From Kitasatospora sp. NBC_00458 (GTDB lineage: Bacteria > Actinomycetota > Actinomycetes > Streptomycetales > Streptomycetaceae): a stretch of DNA of 64,000 bases. The notes beneath the pieces are model-generated. The model searched no databases. It saw nothing but the letters and a program-made list of their open reading frames with translations, and was not told where the DNA came from. Shown piece after piece: positions 14,176 to 22,224 of this stretch (within the stretch, counting starts at the first letter, position 1; every line of letters starts with the position of its first letter). Location of the stretch: NCBI RefSeq assembly GCF_036013975.1, contig NZ_CP107904.1, positions 3,969,001 through 4,033,000 on the forward strand. The letters are read 5' to 3'. A program made the position numbers and the translations under genes.

Positions 14176-15066
14176 GTGTACCCACCCGTCCGGAACGACG
14201 CGCCTGCACCCTCCCGCCCGTCGTCCGCGCCCCTGCGCTCCCGCACCAGCCTCCGCGGCCGCCCGGTCCCGCCCCGGCAGATCTCCACCGGCCTGGAGCT
14301 GCTGCGCAGCCTGCTCCGCAGCCAGCTCGCCGCCTCGCCCCAACTGGTGCCCGCCGGAGCCTCGTTCGGCCCCGGCCAGCCACAGCCCGTCGGCGGCCCG
14401 CTGCTGCGCACCACCGCGGCCGGCTCGACCGGCACCGGCTCGCGCGGACGGACCGGGGCCACCGGAACCGGCGGCCGCAGCCGGGCCCGCACCACCACCG
14501 GCCCCGGCTACGAGACCGAGCACAACCCGATCATGGAGCTGGTCGAACGGGCCCAGGCCGGCGAGAGCGAGGCCTTCGGCCGCCTCTACGACCACTACTC
14601 GGACACGGTCTACCGCTACATCTACTACCGGGTCGGCAGCCGGGCCACCGCCGAGGACCTCACCAGCGAGACGTTCCTGCGCGCGCTGCGCCGGATCGGC
14701 ACCTTCACCTGGCAGGGGCGGGACTTCGGCGCCTGGCTGGTGACCATCGCCCGCAACCTGGTCGCCGACCACTTCAAGTCCAGCCGCTTCCGGCTGGAGG
14801 TCACCACCGGCGAGATGCTCGACTCCAACGAGTGCGAGCGCAGCCCTGAGGACTCGGTGCTGGAGTCGCTCTCCAACGCCGCCCTGCTGGAGGCCGTCCG
14901 GCGGCTCAACCCGCAGCAGCAGGAGTGCGTCACCCTCCGCTTCCTGCAGGGGCTCTCGGTCGCCGAGACGGCCCGCATCATGGGCAAGAACGAGGGCGCC
15001 ATCAAAACCCTCCAGTACCGCGCGGTACGGACCCTGGCCCGCCTGCTCCCGCCCGACGCGCGGTGA
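14176..15066 (+). CDS. bldN: Developmental ECF sigma factor BldN
   Basis: BldN (AdsA in S. griseus) directs RNA polymerase to genes for aerial growth, including chaplins, rodlins and bldM. The 296-residue protein has region 2 from about residue 118 (MELVERAQAGESEAFGRLYD, YRYIYYRVGSRATAEDLTSE) and region 4 near the C-terminus (LNPQQQECVTLRFLQGLSVA, MGKNEGAIKTLQYRA). The N-terminal extension of about 119 residues corresponds to the pro-sequence that is cleaved in S. coelicolor BldN, where I recall it as about 86 residues. The GTG at 14176 follows TCTGGGAGTCCC and begins MYPPV, like known BldN. The anti-sigma gene rsbN follows, and a 613-bp untranslated region precedes it. Confidence 0.96.
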   Translation: MYPPVRNDAPAPSRPSSAPLRSRTSLRGRPVPPRQISTGLELLRSLLRSQLAASPQLVPAGASFGPGQPQPVGGPLLRTTAAGSTGTGSRGRTGATGTGGRSRARTTTGPGYETEHNPIMELVERAQAGESEAFGRLYDHYSDTVYRYIYYRVGSRATAEDLTSETFLRALRRIGTFTWQGRDFGAWLVTIARNLVADHFKSSRFRLEVTTGEMLDSNECERSPEDSVLESLSNAALLEAVRRLNPQQQECVTLRFLQGLSVAETARIMGKNEGAIKTLQYRAVRTLARLLPPDAR

Positions 15067-15181
15067 GCGGGGAGAGGACCGGCGGCGGTCCCGGGGCTGC
15101 GGGGGAGATATCCGGCGGGCCGTCATCCCCGGCGACGGCCCGACACGTCCGGGTGAACGGTCGGTCCGATGATCAGCCGTG

Positions 15182-15210
15182 CGTAACCGACCGCCCGCAC
15201 CGCTCGTTGG
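15182..15210 (+). promoter_or_regulatory. Sigma-BldN promoter of rsbN
   Basis: CGTAAC, 17 bp, CGTTGG: 11 of 12 positions match the recalled BldN consensus, 133 bp upstream of the rsbN start. In S. venezuelae rsbN is known to be transcribed by BldN itself, giving negative feedback. Confidence 0.75.
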
Positions 15211-15343
15211 CCAGCGTGCAAGCCTCCACCAGGCGTACGGTCAAGTCGAATTGCGACCTCTCACCCGATGGAGTGGCTTTGGCTTGCCGGGGCAACCGTC
15301 CGGCAGGCCGGGGTGTCGACAACGACGAAGGGAGGTGTGGCCC

Positions 15344-16696
15344 GTGACGGCAAACGTGCTTGAGCACCGGCGGGCGAAGGCCTTCGCCGAGGCGCTGGAG
15401 GCCCACCAGGCGGAGCAACTCGGTGCCGACGGCGGGGAACCGGCCGGCACCGCTGCCGGCAGCGCCGGATCGGCCGCGATGGCCGGGCTCATCGACATGG
15501 TCGGCGCGCTCGGCGCGCTGCCCGGCCCGGAGCTGGACCGCGAGGTCCGGACCGTCCAACGCGCCCGGCTGATGGCCGCGTTCGAGCAGGCCTTCGCCGG
15601 CGGACCGGGCGCCACGGTGCCCCGGCAGCGCCGCCACCGGGCGATCAGGACCGCACCGCGCGGCCGCTGGAGCCGCCGGTTCGCGATCGGCGGACTGGTC
15701 GCCGGGCTCGCCGTGGGGAGCTTCGCCGGCGCCGCGGCCGCCAGCGGCAACGCGCTGCCCGGCGATCCGCTGTACGGGATGAAGCGCGGTCTGGAGGGGC
15801 TCCGGCTCAACCTCGCGGACTCCGACACGGAGCGCGGCGAACTGCTGCTGGACAACGCGGCCACCCGGCTCGGCGAGGCGCGGTCCCTGATCGGCCGGAC
15901 GGGCGACAGCGGCGCGCTCAGCCCGGGCACGGTCGACCAGGTCCGCAAGGCGCTCGACGACATGCACGCCGACGCCCTCCGGGGCCGCGACCTGCTGCGC
16001 GCCGTCTACCGCAACAACGGCTCGCTCGACCCGATGCGCACCCTGGCCGGCTTCGCCGAGGGCGAGGACGGCGCCTGGGCCGAGGTCCAGTCCAAGCTGC
16101 CCGTCCAGCTCACCCCGCAGGCCCACCTGGTGGAGCAGCTCTTCGACGACATAAGCGAGGACGTCGCGCCCCTGCGTCTGGCCGGACCGCCCGCGGACAG
16201 CGGTGCACCGGCCGGCGGCGGGGCGGGCGGCGGCACGCAGGCTCCGTCCGGCGGCGGTGCCGGGGCCCCCGCCGGCACCACGGCCACCGGCGGCGAGCCC
16301 GCACCCGGCTCCTCCCCCGCGAACGGCGGCTCCGCCGGATCGGGGCAGGCGGGCAGCACGGCCGGCAGCGGCCGGCCCGGCACCACCGAGCGGGCCCCGT
16401 CCGTCGGGGCGACCGTCCCGGCTCCCCCGGCGGCTCCCGGTGCCCCGGTCGACATCCTGCCGAGCGGTGCGCCCGGCAACGTCGTCCCGGCCCCGGTCGG
16501 CGGCCTGGTGGACAACCTCACCAGCGGGCTCACCGGTGCCAAGCCCTCGCCCAGCGCCGACCCGGCGCCGGACCAGGCGCCCGCGCAGCCGTCCGCCACG
16601 CCCAGCCCGTCGGCCGACGGCGCCCCGCAGCAGGGCGTCGAGGTGCCTCCGCTGATCCCGGGCCTGCTGCCCGGTCTGCGGATCCTCGGCGGCTGA
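15344..16696 (+). CDS. rsbN: Anti-sigma factor RsbN (membrane protein binding BldN)
   Basis: Membrane-spanning anti-sigma factor that holds BldN inactive until development. The GTG at 15344 gives VTANVLEHRRAKAFAEALEA, matching the RsbN N-terminus, and is preceded by GGGAGG 8 nt upstream; the open frame extends much further upstream without support. Layout: cytoplasmic sigma-binding domain (1-110), one transmembrane helix (about 113-135, FAIGGLVAGLAVGSFAGAAA), an extracytoplasmic helical region similar to DUF5667 (NALPGDPLYGMKRGLEGLRL, to about 285), then about 160 residues of Gly/Ala/Pro/Ser-rich low-complexity sequence. At 450 residues the outer part is long. It lies 277 bp after bldN. Confidence 0.93.
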   Translation: MTANVLEHRRAKAFAEALEAHQAEQLGADGGEPAGTAAGSAGSAAMAGLIDMVGALGALPGPELDREVRTVQRARLMAAFEQAFAGGPGATVPRQRRHRAIRTAPRGRWSRRFAIGGLVAGLAVGSFAGAAAASGNALPGDPLYGMKRGLEGLRLNLADSDTERGELLLDNAATRLGEARSLIGRTGDSGALSPGTVDQVRKALDDMHADALRGRDLLRAVYRNNGSLDPMRTLAGFAEGEDGAWAEVQSKLPVQLTPQAHLVEQLFDDISEDVAPLRLAGPPADSGAPAGGGAGGGTQAPSGGGAGAPAGTTATGGEPAPGSSPANGGSAGSGQAGSTAGSGRPGTTERAPSVGATVPAPPAAPGAPVDILPSGAPGNVVPAPVGGLVDNLTSGLTGAKPSPSADPAPDQAPAQPSATPSPSADGAPQQGVEVPPLIPGLLPGLRILGG

Positions 16697-16719
16697 GCGG
16701 CGGCCGAGCAGCGGTGACG

Positions 16720-16762
16720 CGGAGGGGCCCCGGTGGACGCGTCGTCCACCGGGGCCCCTCCG
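16720..16762. terminator. Bidirectional terminator after rsbN
   Basis: A perfect 19-bp stem (16720-16738 with 16744-16762) with loop GCGTC lies between the convergent genes ending at 16696 and 16807. Confidence 0.92.
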
Positions 16763-16806
16763 TGCGGGCACCCCTCGCCGGGGAGCGGCTCCCCGGGGGG
16801 CACCGC

Positions 16807-17820
16807 TCAGAAGAAGACCGAACGCCGCTGCACCAGCAACTGGTAGAGGGTGTGCTGGATGGTCTCCCGGACCTCGTCGGCCAGGTCGAAGACCAGCATC
16901 GGGTCGTCCGCCGCCTCGGCCGGGTGCCGGTCGGTCGCGATCGGCTCGCCGAACTGGATGATCCACTTGGTCGGCAGCGGCACCGCGCCCAGCGGCCCGA
17001 GCCACGGGAAGGTCGGCGTGATCGGCACGTACGGCAGGCCCAGCAGCCGGGCCAGCGTCCGGAGGTTGCCGATCATCGGGTAGGTCTCCTCGGCCCCGAC
17101 GATCGAGCACGGGACGATCGGCACCTGCGCCCGCAGCGCGGACGAGACGAAGCCGCCGCGGCCGAACCGCTGCAGCTTGTACCGCTCGGAGAACGGCTTG
17201 CCGACCCCCTTGAAGCCCTCCGGCCAGACCCCGACCAGCTCGCCGCGCTCCAGCAGCGCCTGGGCGTCCTCGTTGCAGGCCAGCGTGTGCCCGGCCTTGC
17301 GGGCCACCTCGTTGACGCCGGGCAGCACGAACACCAGGTCGGCGGCCAGCATCCGCAGGTGCCGGTGGTGCGGGTGGTGGTCGTGCACGGCGACCTGGGT
17401 CATCAGGGCGTCCAGCGGGATCGTCCCGGAGTGGTTCGCGACGATCAGCGCGCCGCCCTCGGCCGGGATGTTCTCGACGCCGCGGACCTCGACCCGGAAG
17501 TACTTCTCGGCCAGCGGCCGGAGCAGCGCGAGCAGCACCTCCTCGGTCAGCTCACGGTCGAAGCCGAACTCGTCCACCTCGTAGTCGCCGGTGATCCGGC
17601 GCCGCAGGAAGGCGAGGCCGTCGGCGGCCCGGGCCTCCCAGCCCTTGCCGAACAGCCGGGTGGCGGCCGGGCCGAGCCGCCCCGCCAGCGCCCCGCCGAC
17701 GGTGTCGGCGACCCGGTCGGCCAGGCCGGGCCCGGCGGGCGGCGGCTCGGTCCAGCTGGGCGCGGACTCGATCGGGATGACCTTCGCCCCACCCGGCGCG
17801 TTCTCGGCGGCGGCACTCAT
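16807..17820 (-). CDS. 1-acyl-glycerol-3-phosphate acyltransferase family protein
   Basis: A PlsC-type acyltransferase of 337 residues. The catalytic HX4D motif is NHSGTIPLD, followed by the VWPEGFKG block and the VPIVPCSIVGAEE block of the family. These enzymes transfer acyl chains to lysophospholipids at the membrane; the acceptor is not defined for this subgroup. About 90 residues precede the acyltransferase domain. It begins 6 bp after the epimerase stop, so the two genes form one unit, as they do next to bldN in other Streptomyces. Confidence 0.93.
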   Translation of the reverse strand: MSAAAENAPGGAKVIPIESAPSWTEPPPAGPGLADRVADTVGGALAGRLGPAATRLFGKGWEARAADGLAFLRRRITGDYEVDEFGFDRELTEEVLLALLRPLAEKYFRVEVRGVENIPAEGGALIVANHSGTIPLDALMTQVAVHDHHPHHRHLRMLAADLVFVLPGVNEVARKAGHTLACNEDAQALLERGELVGVWPEGFKGVGKPFSERYKLQRFGRGGFVSSALRAQVPIVPCSIVGAEETYPMIGNLRTLARLLGLPYVPITPTFPWLGPLGAVPLPTKWIIQFGEPIATDRHPAEAADDPMLVFDLADEVRETIQHTLYQLLVQRRSVFF

Positions 17821-17826
17821 GCGGGT

Positions 17827-18939
17827 TCAGCTCCTGGGTCGGTGCGGGCGGGCGGGACCGTCCGGGGCGGCCCCCGGGCGCTCGGGGCCGAGCAGCGCGG
17901 CCACGCCGTCGGTGAGGGCGGTCAGCCGCCCGGGCGGCAGCAGGCCGGGCGACTGCGCGGCGGCGAAGTCGGCGAACGCCTCCGGGGTGGTGAACGCCGG
18001 GCGGTAGCCGAAGGTCTCCCGCAGCCGTGCGGTGTCCACCACCCGGCCGTGGGTGAGCAGCCGCAGCTGCTCCGGCGAGACGTCCACCAGCCGGGTCTGC
18101 CGGGCCAGCCCGGCGAACCAGCTGATCGCGGGCAGCAGCAGCGGCAGGGTCGGCCGGCCCAGCCGGCGGGCGCACTGGGAGAGCAGCAGCACGCCCTCCC
18201 CCGCCACGTTGAAGGTACCGGTGTTGGCGGTGCCCGGCCCGGCGGCGAACGCGGACCGGCAGAGCACCTCGACGACGTCGTCCTCGTGCACGAACTGCAG
18301 CCGGGGGTCGTAGCCGAGGACGGTGGGCAGCACCGGCAGCCCGAAGTACTCGCTCAGCGGGGTGTCGGCGTCCGGGCCGACGATGTTGGCGAACCGCAGC
18401 ACCGTCACCGCGACGTCCGGACGGCGCCGGGCGAAGCCCCGGACGTAGCCCTCGACCTCGACCGCGTCCTTGGCGAAGCCCCCGCCCGGCAGGTTCCTGG
18501 GCTGGGTCCGCTCGGTGAACACCGCCGGGTCGCGCGGCGCCGACCCGTAGACGCCGGTCGTCGACTTCACCACCAGCCGGCGGAGGTCCGCGGCCTTCTG
18601 GCAGGCACCGAGCAGCTGCATGGTGCCGATCACGTTGGACTCCTTGACCGACGAGCGGTTGGTGGAGCCCAGTCCGGTCGCGCTGACCGCGAGGTGGACG
18701 ACCGTGTCGACGCCGTGCTCGGCGATCACCCGGGCCACCGCCGGACGGCGCAGGTCGAGCTGGTGGAAGCGGTACGGTGCGGCGGGCCCGTCCGGCTCCG
18801 CGAGCGCGCGCAGCGGCGGACGCGGCGGCTCGACGTCCACGCCGACCACCAGGTCCACCCCGGGCCGGCGGCGCAGCTCGGCCGCGAAACGGGCGCCCAG
18901 GTGCCGGGCCACGCCGGTGACGAGCACGACCGTTCCCAC
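17827..18939 (-). CDS. NAD-dependent epimerase/dehydratase
   Basis: An extended short-chain dehydrogenase of about 370 residues. The N-terminal nucleotide-binding motif is VVLVTGVARHLGARFA; further features are GVDVEPP (ribose-binding Asp), VVHLAVSATG, and a Ser/Thr-Tyr region (KSTTGVYGSA). The specific substrate is unknown; nucleotide sugars are usual for the superfamily. I chose GTG at 18939, which puts the Rossmann strand at the N-terminus and has GGGGAGAAGGGG upstream, rather than a longer reading to 19029. It is cotranscribed with the acyltransferase, suggesting a shared role in lipid or cell-envelope modification. Confidence 0.9.
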   Translation of the reverse strand: MGTVVLVTGVARHLGARFAAELRRRPGVDLVVGVDVEPPRPPLRALAEPDGPAAPYRFHQLDLRRPAVARVIAEHGVDTVVHLAVSATGLGSTNRSSVKESNVIGTMQLLGACQKAADLRRLVVKSTTGVYGSAPRDPAVFTERTQPRNLPGGGFAKDAVEVEGYVRGFARRRPDVAVTVLRFANIVGPDADTPLSEYFGLPVLPTVLGYDPRLQFVHEDDVVEVLCRSAFAAGPGTANTGTFNVAGEGVLLLSQCARRLGRPTLPLLLPAISWFAGLARQTRLVDVSPEQLRLLTHGRVVDTARLRETFGYRPAFTTPEAFADFAAAQSPGLLPPGRLTALTDGVAALLGPERPGAAPDGPARPHRPRS

Positions 18940-19026
18940 AGCGCTGCACCCCTTCTCCCCGCCCGTTCCTCGGTCCGGGCGACCTGCGTGCACCGTACCG
19001 CGCCGCCGTGGCGGGCCGTGAAACGA

Positions 19027-19065
19027 CACCGCCCGCCCAGGCCGCGAGGGCCTGGACGGGCGGTG
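19027..19065 (-). terminator. Terminator downstream of bS22 unit
   Basis: A 17-bp stem with one mismatch (19027-19043 with 19049-19065) and 5-nt loop. It lies between the bS22 gene and the epimerase gene, both on the minus strand. Confidence 0.75.
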
Positions 19066-19076
19066 GAACGCCTGAA

Positions 19077-19143
19077 CCCCGCCGAGGCGGGGGTGTTTCT
19101 CGTTGCGTCGCTGGACCCTGGGGTCACCCCCGCCGAGGCGGGG
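19077..19143. repeat. Duplicated hairpin with bS22-tail-like sequence
   Basis: The palindrome CCCCGCCGAGGCGGGG occurs twice (near 19077 and 19127). The first is followed by TTCTCGTTGCGTCGCTGGAC, which matches 17 of 20 bases of the true bS22 coding end TTCTTGTTGCGACGCTGAAC found after the second. It looks like a decayed tandem duplication of the gene's 3' end and its terminator. Confidence 0.55.
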
Positions 19144-19162
19144 AAGCTCACAAGCTCAGGCG

Positions 19163-19261
19163 TTACTTCTTGTTGCGACGCTGAACACGCGTGCGCTTCA
19201 GAAGCTTGCGGTGCTTCTTCTTGGCCATACGCTTGCGACGCTTCTTGATGACAGAGCCCAC
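19163..19261 (-). CDS. 30S ribosomal protein bS22 / AURKAIP1-COX24 domain protein
   Basis: A 32-residue, extremely basic peptide: [19 protein letters not shown] then [13 protein letters not shown]. It matches the actinobacterial AURKAIP1/COX24-domain protein, identified in mycobacterial ribosome structures as bS22 on the small subunit near the decoding region. The GTG start is preceded by GAGCGAGGG and the stop is TAA. The gene is often missed because of its length. It is transcribed in the same direction as the DNA-binding protein gene upstream (191 bp away). Confidence 0.93.
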   Translation of the reverse strand: MGSVIKKRRKRMAKKKHRKLLKRTRVQRRNKK

Positions 19262-19452
19262 GGAACAACCCTCGCTCACTGAGACTCTCGCCCGTGAGAG
19301 ACGGAGTCCAAACGACTGACGGACGGCCTAGCCTACCGTCCACTGGCCCAGGGCCGTAATCGTGCTCCCCGGGACAGGCGAACCCGAGGGAAATCCGAGG
19401 CGAACGGGCGCGGGGCCCACCGGCTGTGGACCCCGCTCCGCCGGCCTGCGCC

Positions 19453-19662
19453 CTACGCGCTCTCAAGCCGCACGTAGGACTCCTTGAGGTACTCGTGCAC
19501 TGCCTGCTGGGGCACCCGGAACGAGCGGCCGACCCGGATGGCCGGCAGCTCGCCGCTGTGCACCAACCGGTAGACCGTCATCTTGGAGACCCGCATGACC
19601 GCGGCCACCTCGGCCACGGTCAGGAAGACGACGTCCTGCAAGGGGCGTTCGCCGGAACTCAT
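19453..19662 (-). CDS. Excisionase-family DNA-binding protein (BdtA-like)
   Basis: A 69-residue protein that is essentially one winged helix of the MerR/excisionase type: FLTVAEVAAVMRVSKMTVYR is the helix-turn-helix and HSGELPAIRVGRSFRVPQQA the wing. It resembles the conserved Streptomyces protein next to the bS22 gene described as a BldD target. The start is set at the ATG at 19662 (MSSGERPL), giving the usual length; in-frame GTG/ATG codons at 19671 and 19668 cannot be excluded. Its DNA targets are unknown. Confidence 0.9.
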   Translation of the reverse strand: MSSGERPLQDVVFLTVAEVAAVMRVSKMTVYRLVHSGELPAIRVGRSFRVPQQAVHEYLKESYVRLESA

Positions 19663-19937
19663 GACCATCACCCGACCCTTACCCGTGTGCAAGGCACCGG
19701 CTTCCCCTCCGGTGACTCCACCGGCACACGTGTATCCCCAGAGTAGTTATGGGTGGTACCAGTGGGAAGAGGGGGAAGCGCAGTCCTCGTACGGTGAGGG
19801 ATAAGCCTGTTGCAGTACGTAGCCGATCGGCGGTCTGCACCAGCGGTCGTGCGCACGGCCCCGGTCCGGCACCGGGCCTTCACAACCGGGAGCGGCCGTT
19901 CAGCGCCTGCGGCCGCCGGCGGCGGCGACGCCGCAGG

Positions 19938-21134
19938 TCAGGGCAGCAGCCCGTGGTGCGGCAGAACGGCCCTGCGGGCGGCCAGGATCGCCTGGTCGAG
20001 GCGGTCGGCCGGATCGTATCCCGAGTCGAAGTCGCGCCAGACCGGGCGCGCCCCGTCGGTCATCCGCAGCGGGGCCGGACGGCGGGTGCGGCGGTAAACC
20101 TCCGCGCGCCAGGACTCCGGGGTCTCGGTGGCCGGGTCGACGGGACGGCCGGCGGCGGTGGCGACCAAGTGGGTCCAGGTCCGCGGTACGACGTCGACGA
20201 CCGCGTAGCCGCCCCCGCCGAGGGCGACCCAGCGGCCGTCGGCGTGCTCGTGGGCCAGCGCGTGCAGTTCCTCGGCGATCGTCCGCTGCGCGTCCACGGT
20301 GACCGCGAGGTGGGCGAGCGGGTCCTCCAGGTGGGTGTCGGCGCCGTGCTGGCTGACGAGGACCTGCGGGCGGAACGCGGCGAGCAGCTCGGGCACCAGG
20401 GCGTGGAAGGCGCGCAGCCAGCCGGAGTCGCCGGTGCCGGCCGGGAGCGGGAGGTTGGCGGCGGAGCCGGGGGCGCCGGGGCCGCCGGTCTCGGTGGCCC
20501 AGCCGGTCTGCGGGAAGAGCGTGGCGGGGTGCTCGTGCAGCGAGACGGTGAGCACCCGGGGGTCGTCCCAGAACGCCTCCTGGACCCCGTCCCCGTGGTG
20601 GACGTCGACGTCGACGTAGGCGACCCGTTCGGCGCCGAGTTCGAGCAGCCGGGCGATGGCGAGGGCCGGGTCGTTGTAGATGCAGAAGCCGGAGGCCCTG
20701 CCGGGCATGGCGTGGTGCAGTCCGCCGGCGAAGTTGACGGCGTGCGGGGTCTCGCCGCGCCAGACGGCCTCGGCGGCGGCGACCGACTGACCGGCGATCA
20801 GCGCGGAGGCGGAGTGGACGGCGGGGAAGGCCCAGTTGTCGTCGGTGCCGAGGCCGTGCCGGGGGTCCTGCTCCTCCGGGTGGGCGGCGGCGTGCTTGAC
20901 CGCCGCGACGTAGTCGGCGGTGTGCACCAGCCGGAGGGTGGACTCGCCCGCGGGCGGTGCGGAGCGGACGGTGACGCCCGGGCCGCGGTCGAGGCCGAGG
21001 GACTCGACCAGGCGCATGGTGAGCGCGAGCCGCTCCGGGTCCATCGGGTGGCCGGGGCCGAAGTCGTAGGCGGTGACCGCTTCGTCCCAGAAGAGGTGCA
21101 GGCCGCAGGGGGTGTCGCGCTCGGCTTCGGGCAT
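19938..21134 (-). CDS. acuC: Acetoin utilization protein AcuC (class I deacetylase-like)
   Basis: A 398-residue member of the arginase/deacetylase superfamily related to class I histone deacetylases. Active-site features: AGGLHHAMPGRASGFCIYND (paired histidines and the Asn-Asp ligand), YVDVDVHHGDGVQEAFW (Asp/His zinc ligands) and ALGGGGYAV. AcuC removes acetyl groups from lysines, in Bacillus from acetyl-CoA synthetase. The ATG at 21134 has GGTGGAGG directly upstream, favouring it over the GTG at 21143. It is a single gene here. Confidence 0.94.
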   Translation of the reverse strand: MPEAERDTPCGLHLFWDEAVTAYDFGPGHPMDPERLALTMRLVESLGLDRGPGVTVRSAPPAGESTLRLVHTADYVAAVKHAAAHPEEQDPRHGLGTDDNWAFPAVHSASALIAGQSVAAAEAVWRGETPHAVNFAGGLHHAMPGRASGFCIYNDPALAIARLLELGAERVAYVDVDVHHGDGVQEAFWDDPRVLTVSLHEHPATLFPQTGWATETGGPGAPGSAANLPLPAGTGDSGWLRAFHALVPELLAAFRPQVLVSQHGADTHLEDPLAHLAVTVDAQRTIAEELHALAHEHADGRWVALGGGGYAVVDVVPRTWTHLVATAAGRPVDPATETPESWRAEVYRRTRRPAPLRMTDGARPVWRDFDSGYDPADRLDQAILAARRAVLPHHGLLP

Positions 21135-21203
21135 GGCCTCCACCGTAGCGGGTGGGGCCGGTCCGACCGGGCAACGGGTCGTTGAACGCCGGGGGTACGA
21201 ACG

Positions 21204-21602
21204 TCAGACGCGGGGACGCCCGGGAGCCGTCGGGGCGGGGCCCGGGGCGGGCACGGGGCGGCCCGGGGCGGGCACGGCCCCCGGGGCGGCGGTCCGGGCG
21301 GGGCGGCGGCCGGCCAGGCGGCAGCCGAGGCAGTCGGGGTGGCCCCGGCGGGCGGCGGGGTCGGGGGTGCGCCAGTGCCGGCGGCCGGGCGGGCGCGGGC
21401 CGGTGGCCTTGCCCCGGCCGGCGAGGTGGAGCAGCCAGGCGGCGACCGCCCCGAGCCCGGTCAGCGCGCCGCCGGCCCAGAGGCCCGGCGCCGATCCCGC
21501 GGCGAACGCCACGCCCGCGACGGCGGAGCCGAGGACGGCGATCGCCGTCCCGGTCCAGCCGGCCACGGTGTGGCCCATGTCGTGATCTCCGTGTGCGCCC
21601 AT
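21204..21602 (-). CDS. HGxxPAAW-family membrane protein
   Basis: A 132-residue protein with two predicted membrane helices (about 17-35 TGTAIAVLGSAVAGVAFAAG and 40-60) preceded by the HDMGHTVAGWTG motif that resembles the actinobacterial HGxxPAAW family. The C-terminal half is Arg/Pro-rich with two cysteines (DCLGCR) and probably cytoplasmic. The function is unknown. GAGGAGAC precedes the ATG. It diverges from the MarR gene across a 91-bp region holding an inverted-repeat operator. Confidence 0.85.
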   Translation of the reverse strand: MGAHGDHDMGHTVAGWTGTAIAVLGSAVAGVAFAAGSAPGLWAGGALTGLGAVAAWLLHLAGRGKATGPRPPGRRHWRTPDPAARRGHPDCLGCRLAGRRPARTAAPGAVPAPGRPVPAPGPAPTAPGRPRV

Positions 21603-21662
21603 GTCTCCTCGTTTGGTGTGATGGGTGCGTTCCGCATCCGCTCGGACGTTTTATCTCACGAG

Positions 21663-21683
21663 CTAAGTAACTTAGATACTAAG
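21663..21683. promoter_or_regulatory. Overlapping palindromes, probable MarR operator
   Basis: Two overlapping inverted repeats share a half-site: CTAAGTAACTTAG (21663-21675) and CTTAGATACTAAG (21671-21683). They lie 11-31 bp upstream of the marR start, in the divergent promoter region. The TTAG/CTAA pattern is typical of MarR-family operators, so autoregulation is likely. Confidence 0.7.
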
Positions 21684-21693
21684 GAGATACCCT

Positions 21694-22182
21694 TTGGAGG
21701 GCAAGCCGCGCCCACAGGCGACGGCCGCGCAGGCGCTCTACGCGATGGACCGGATGATCGCGCTCGCGCAGTTCGGCCAGCAGGACATCGCGTCGCGGCT
21801 CGGGCTCAACGTCACCGACCTCACCTGTCTCGGCTTCGTGATGGAGGCCGCGCTGGCCGGCGAGCCGCTGGCCGCCGGCGACCTCGCCGAACGGGCGCAG
21901 CTGACCACCGGCGCGGTGACCGGCGTGCTCAACCGGCTGGAGAAGGCCGGGTACGCCCGCCGCGAGGCCGACCCGGGCGACCGCCGGCGGGTCCGCGTGG
22001 TGCTGGAGAGCACCGCCCAGGCCCGGATCCTGGAGGCGTACAGCCCGTTCTACGAGCGGATCAACCGGCTCTTCGCCGACTACACCCCCGACGAGGTCGC
22101 GGTGCTCACCGACTGGTTCACCCGCGCCAAGGGGCTGCTGCTGGAGTCCCTCGACGAGATCCGCGGGGACGGCCCGCACTAG
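21694..22182 (+). CDS. MarR family transcriptional regulator
   Basis: A 162-residue winged-helix regulator: recognition helix region LAERAQLTTGAVTGVLNRLE, wing ARREADPGDRRRVRV, flanked by dimerisation helices. MarR proteins usually repress a neighbouring gene and respond to small phenolic or oxidant ligands; the ligand here is unknown. The TTG start at 21694 is chosen because AAGGAG lies 7 nt upstream. The operator palindromes in front suggest control of itself and the divergent membrane-protein gene, and possibly the convergent MFS transporter. Confidence 0.94.
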   Translation: MEGKPRPQATAAQALYAMDRMIALAQFGQQDIASRLGLNVTDLTCLGFVMEAALAGEPLAAGDLAERAQLTTGAVTGVLNRLEKAGYARREADPGDRRRVRVVLESTAQARILEAYSPFYERINRLFADYTPDEVAVLTDWFTRAKGLLLESLDEIRGDGPH

Positions 22183-22224
22183 GCCCGCACTGGTCCTCGG
22201 ACCCCGGACGTGCCCCGGGTGCGG

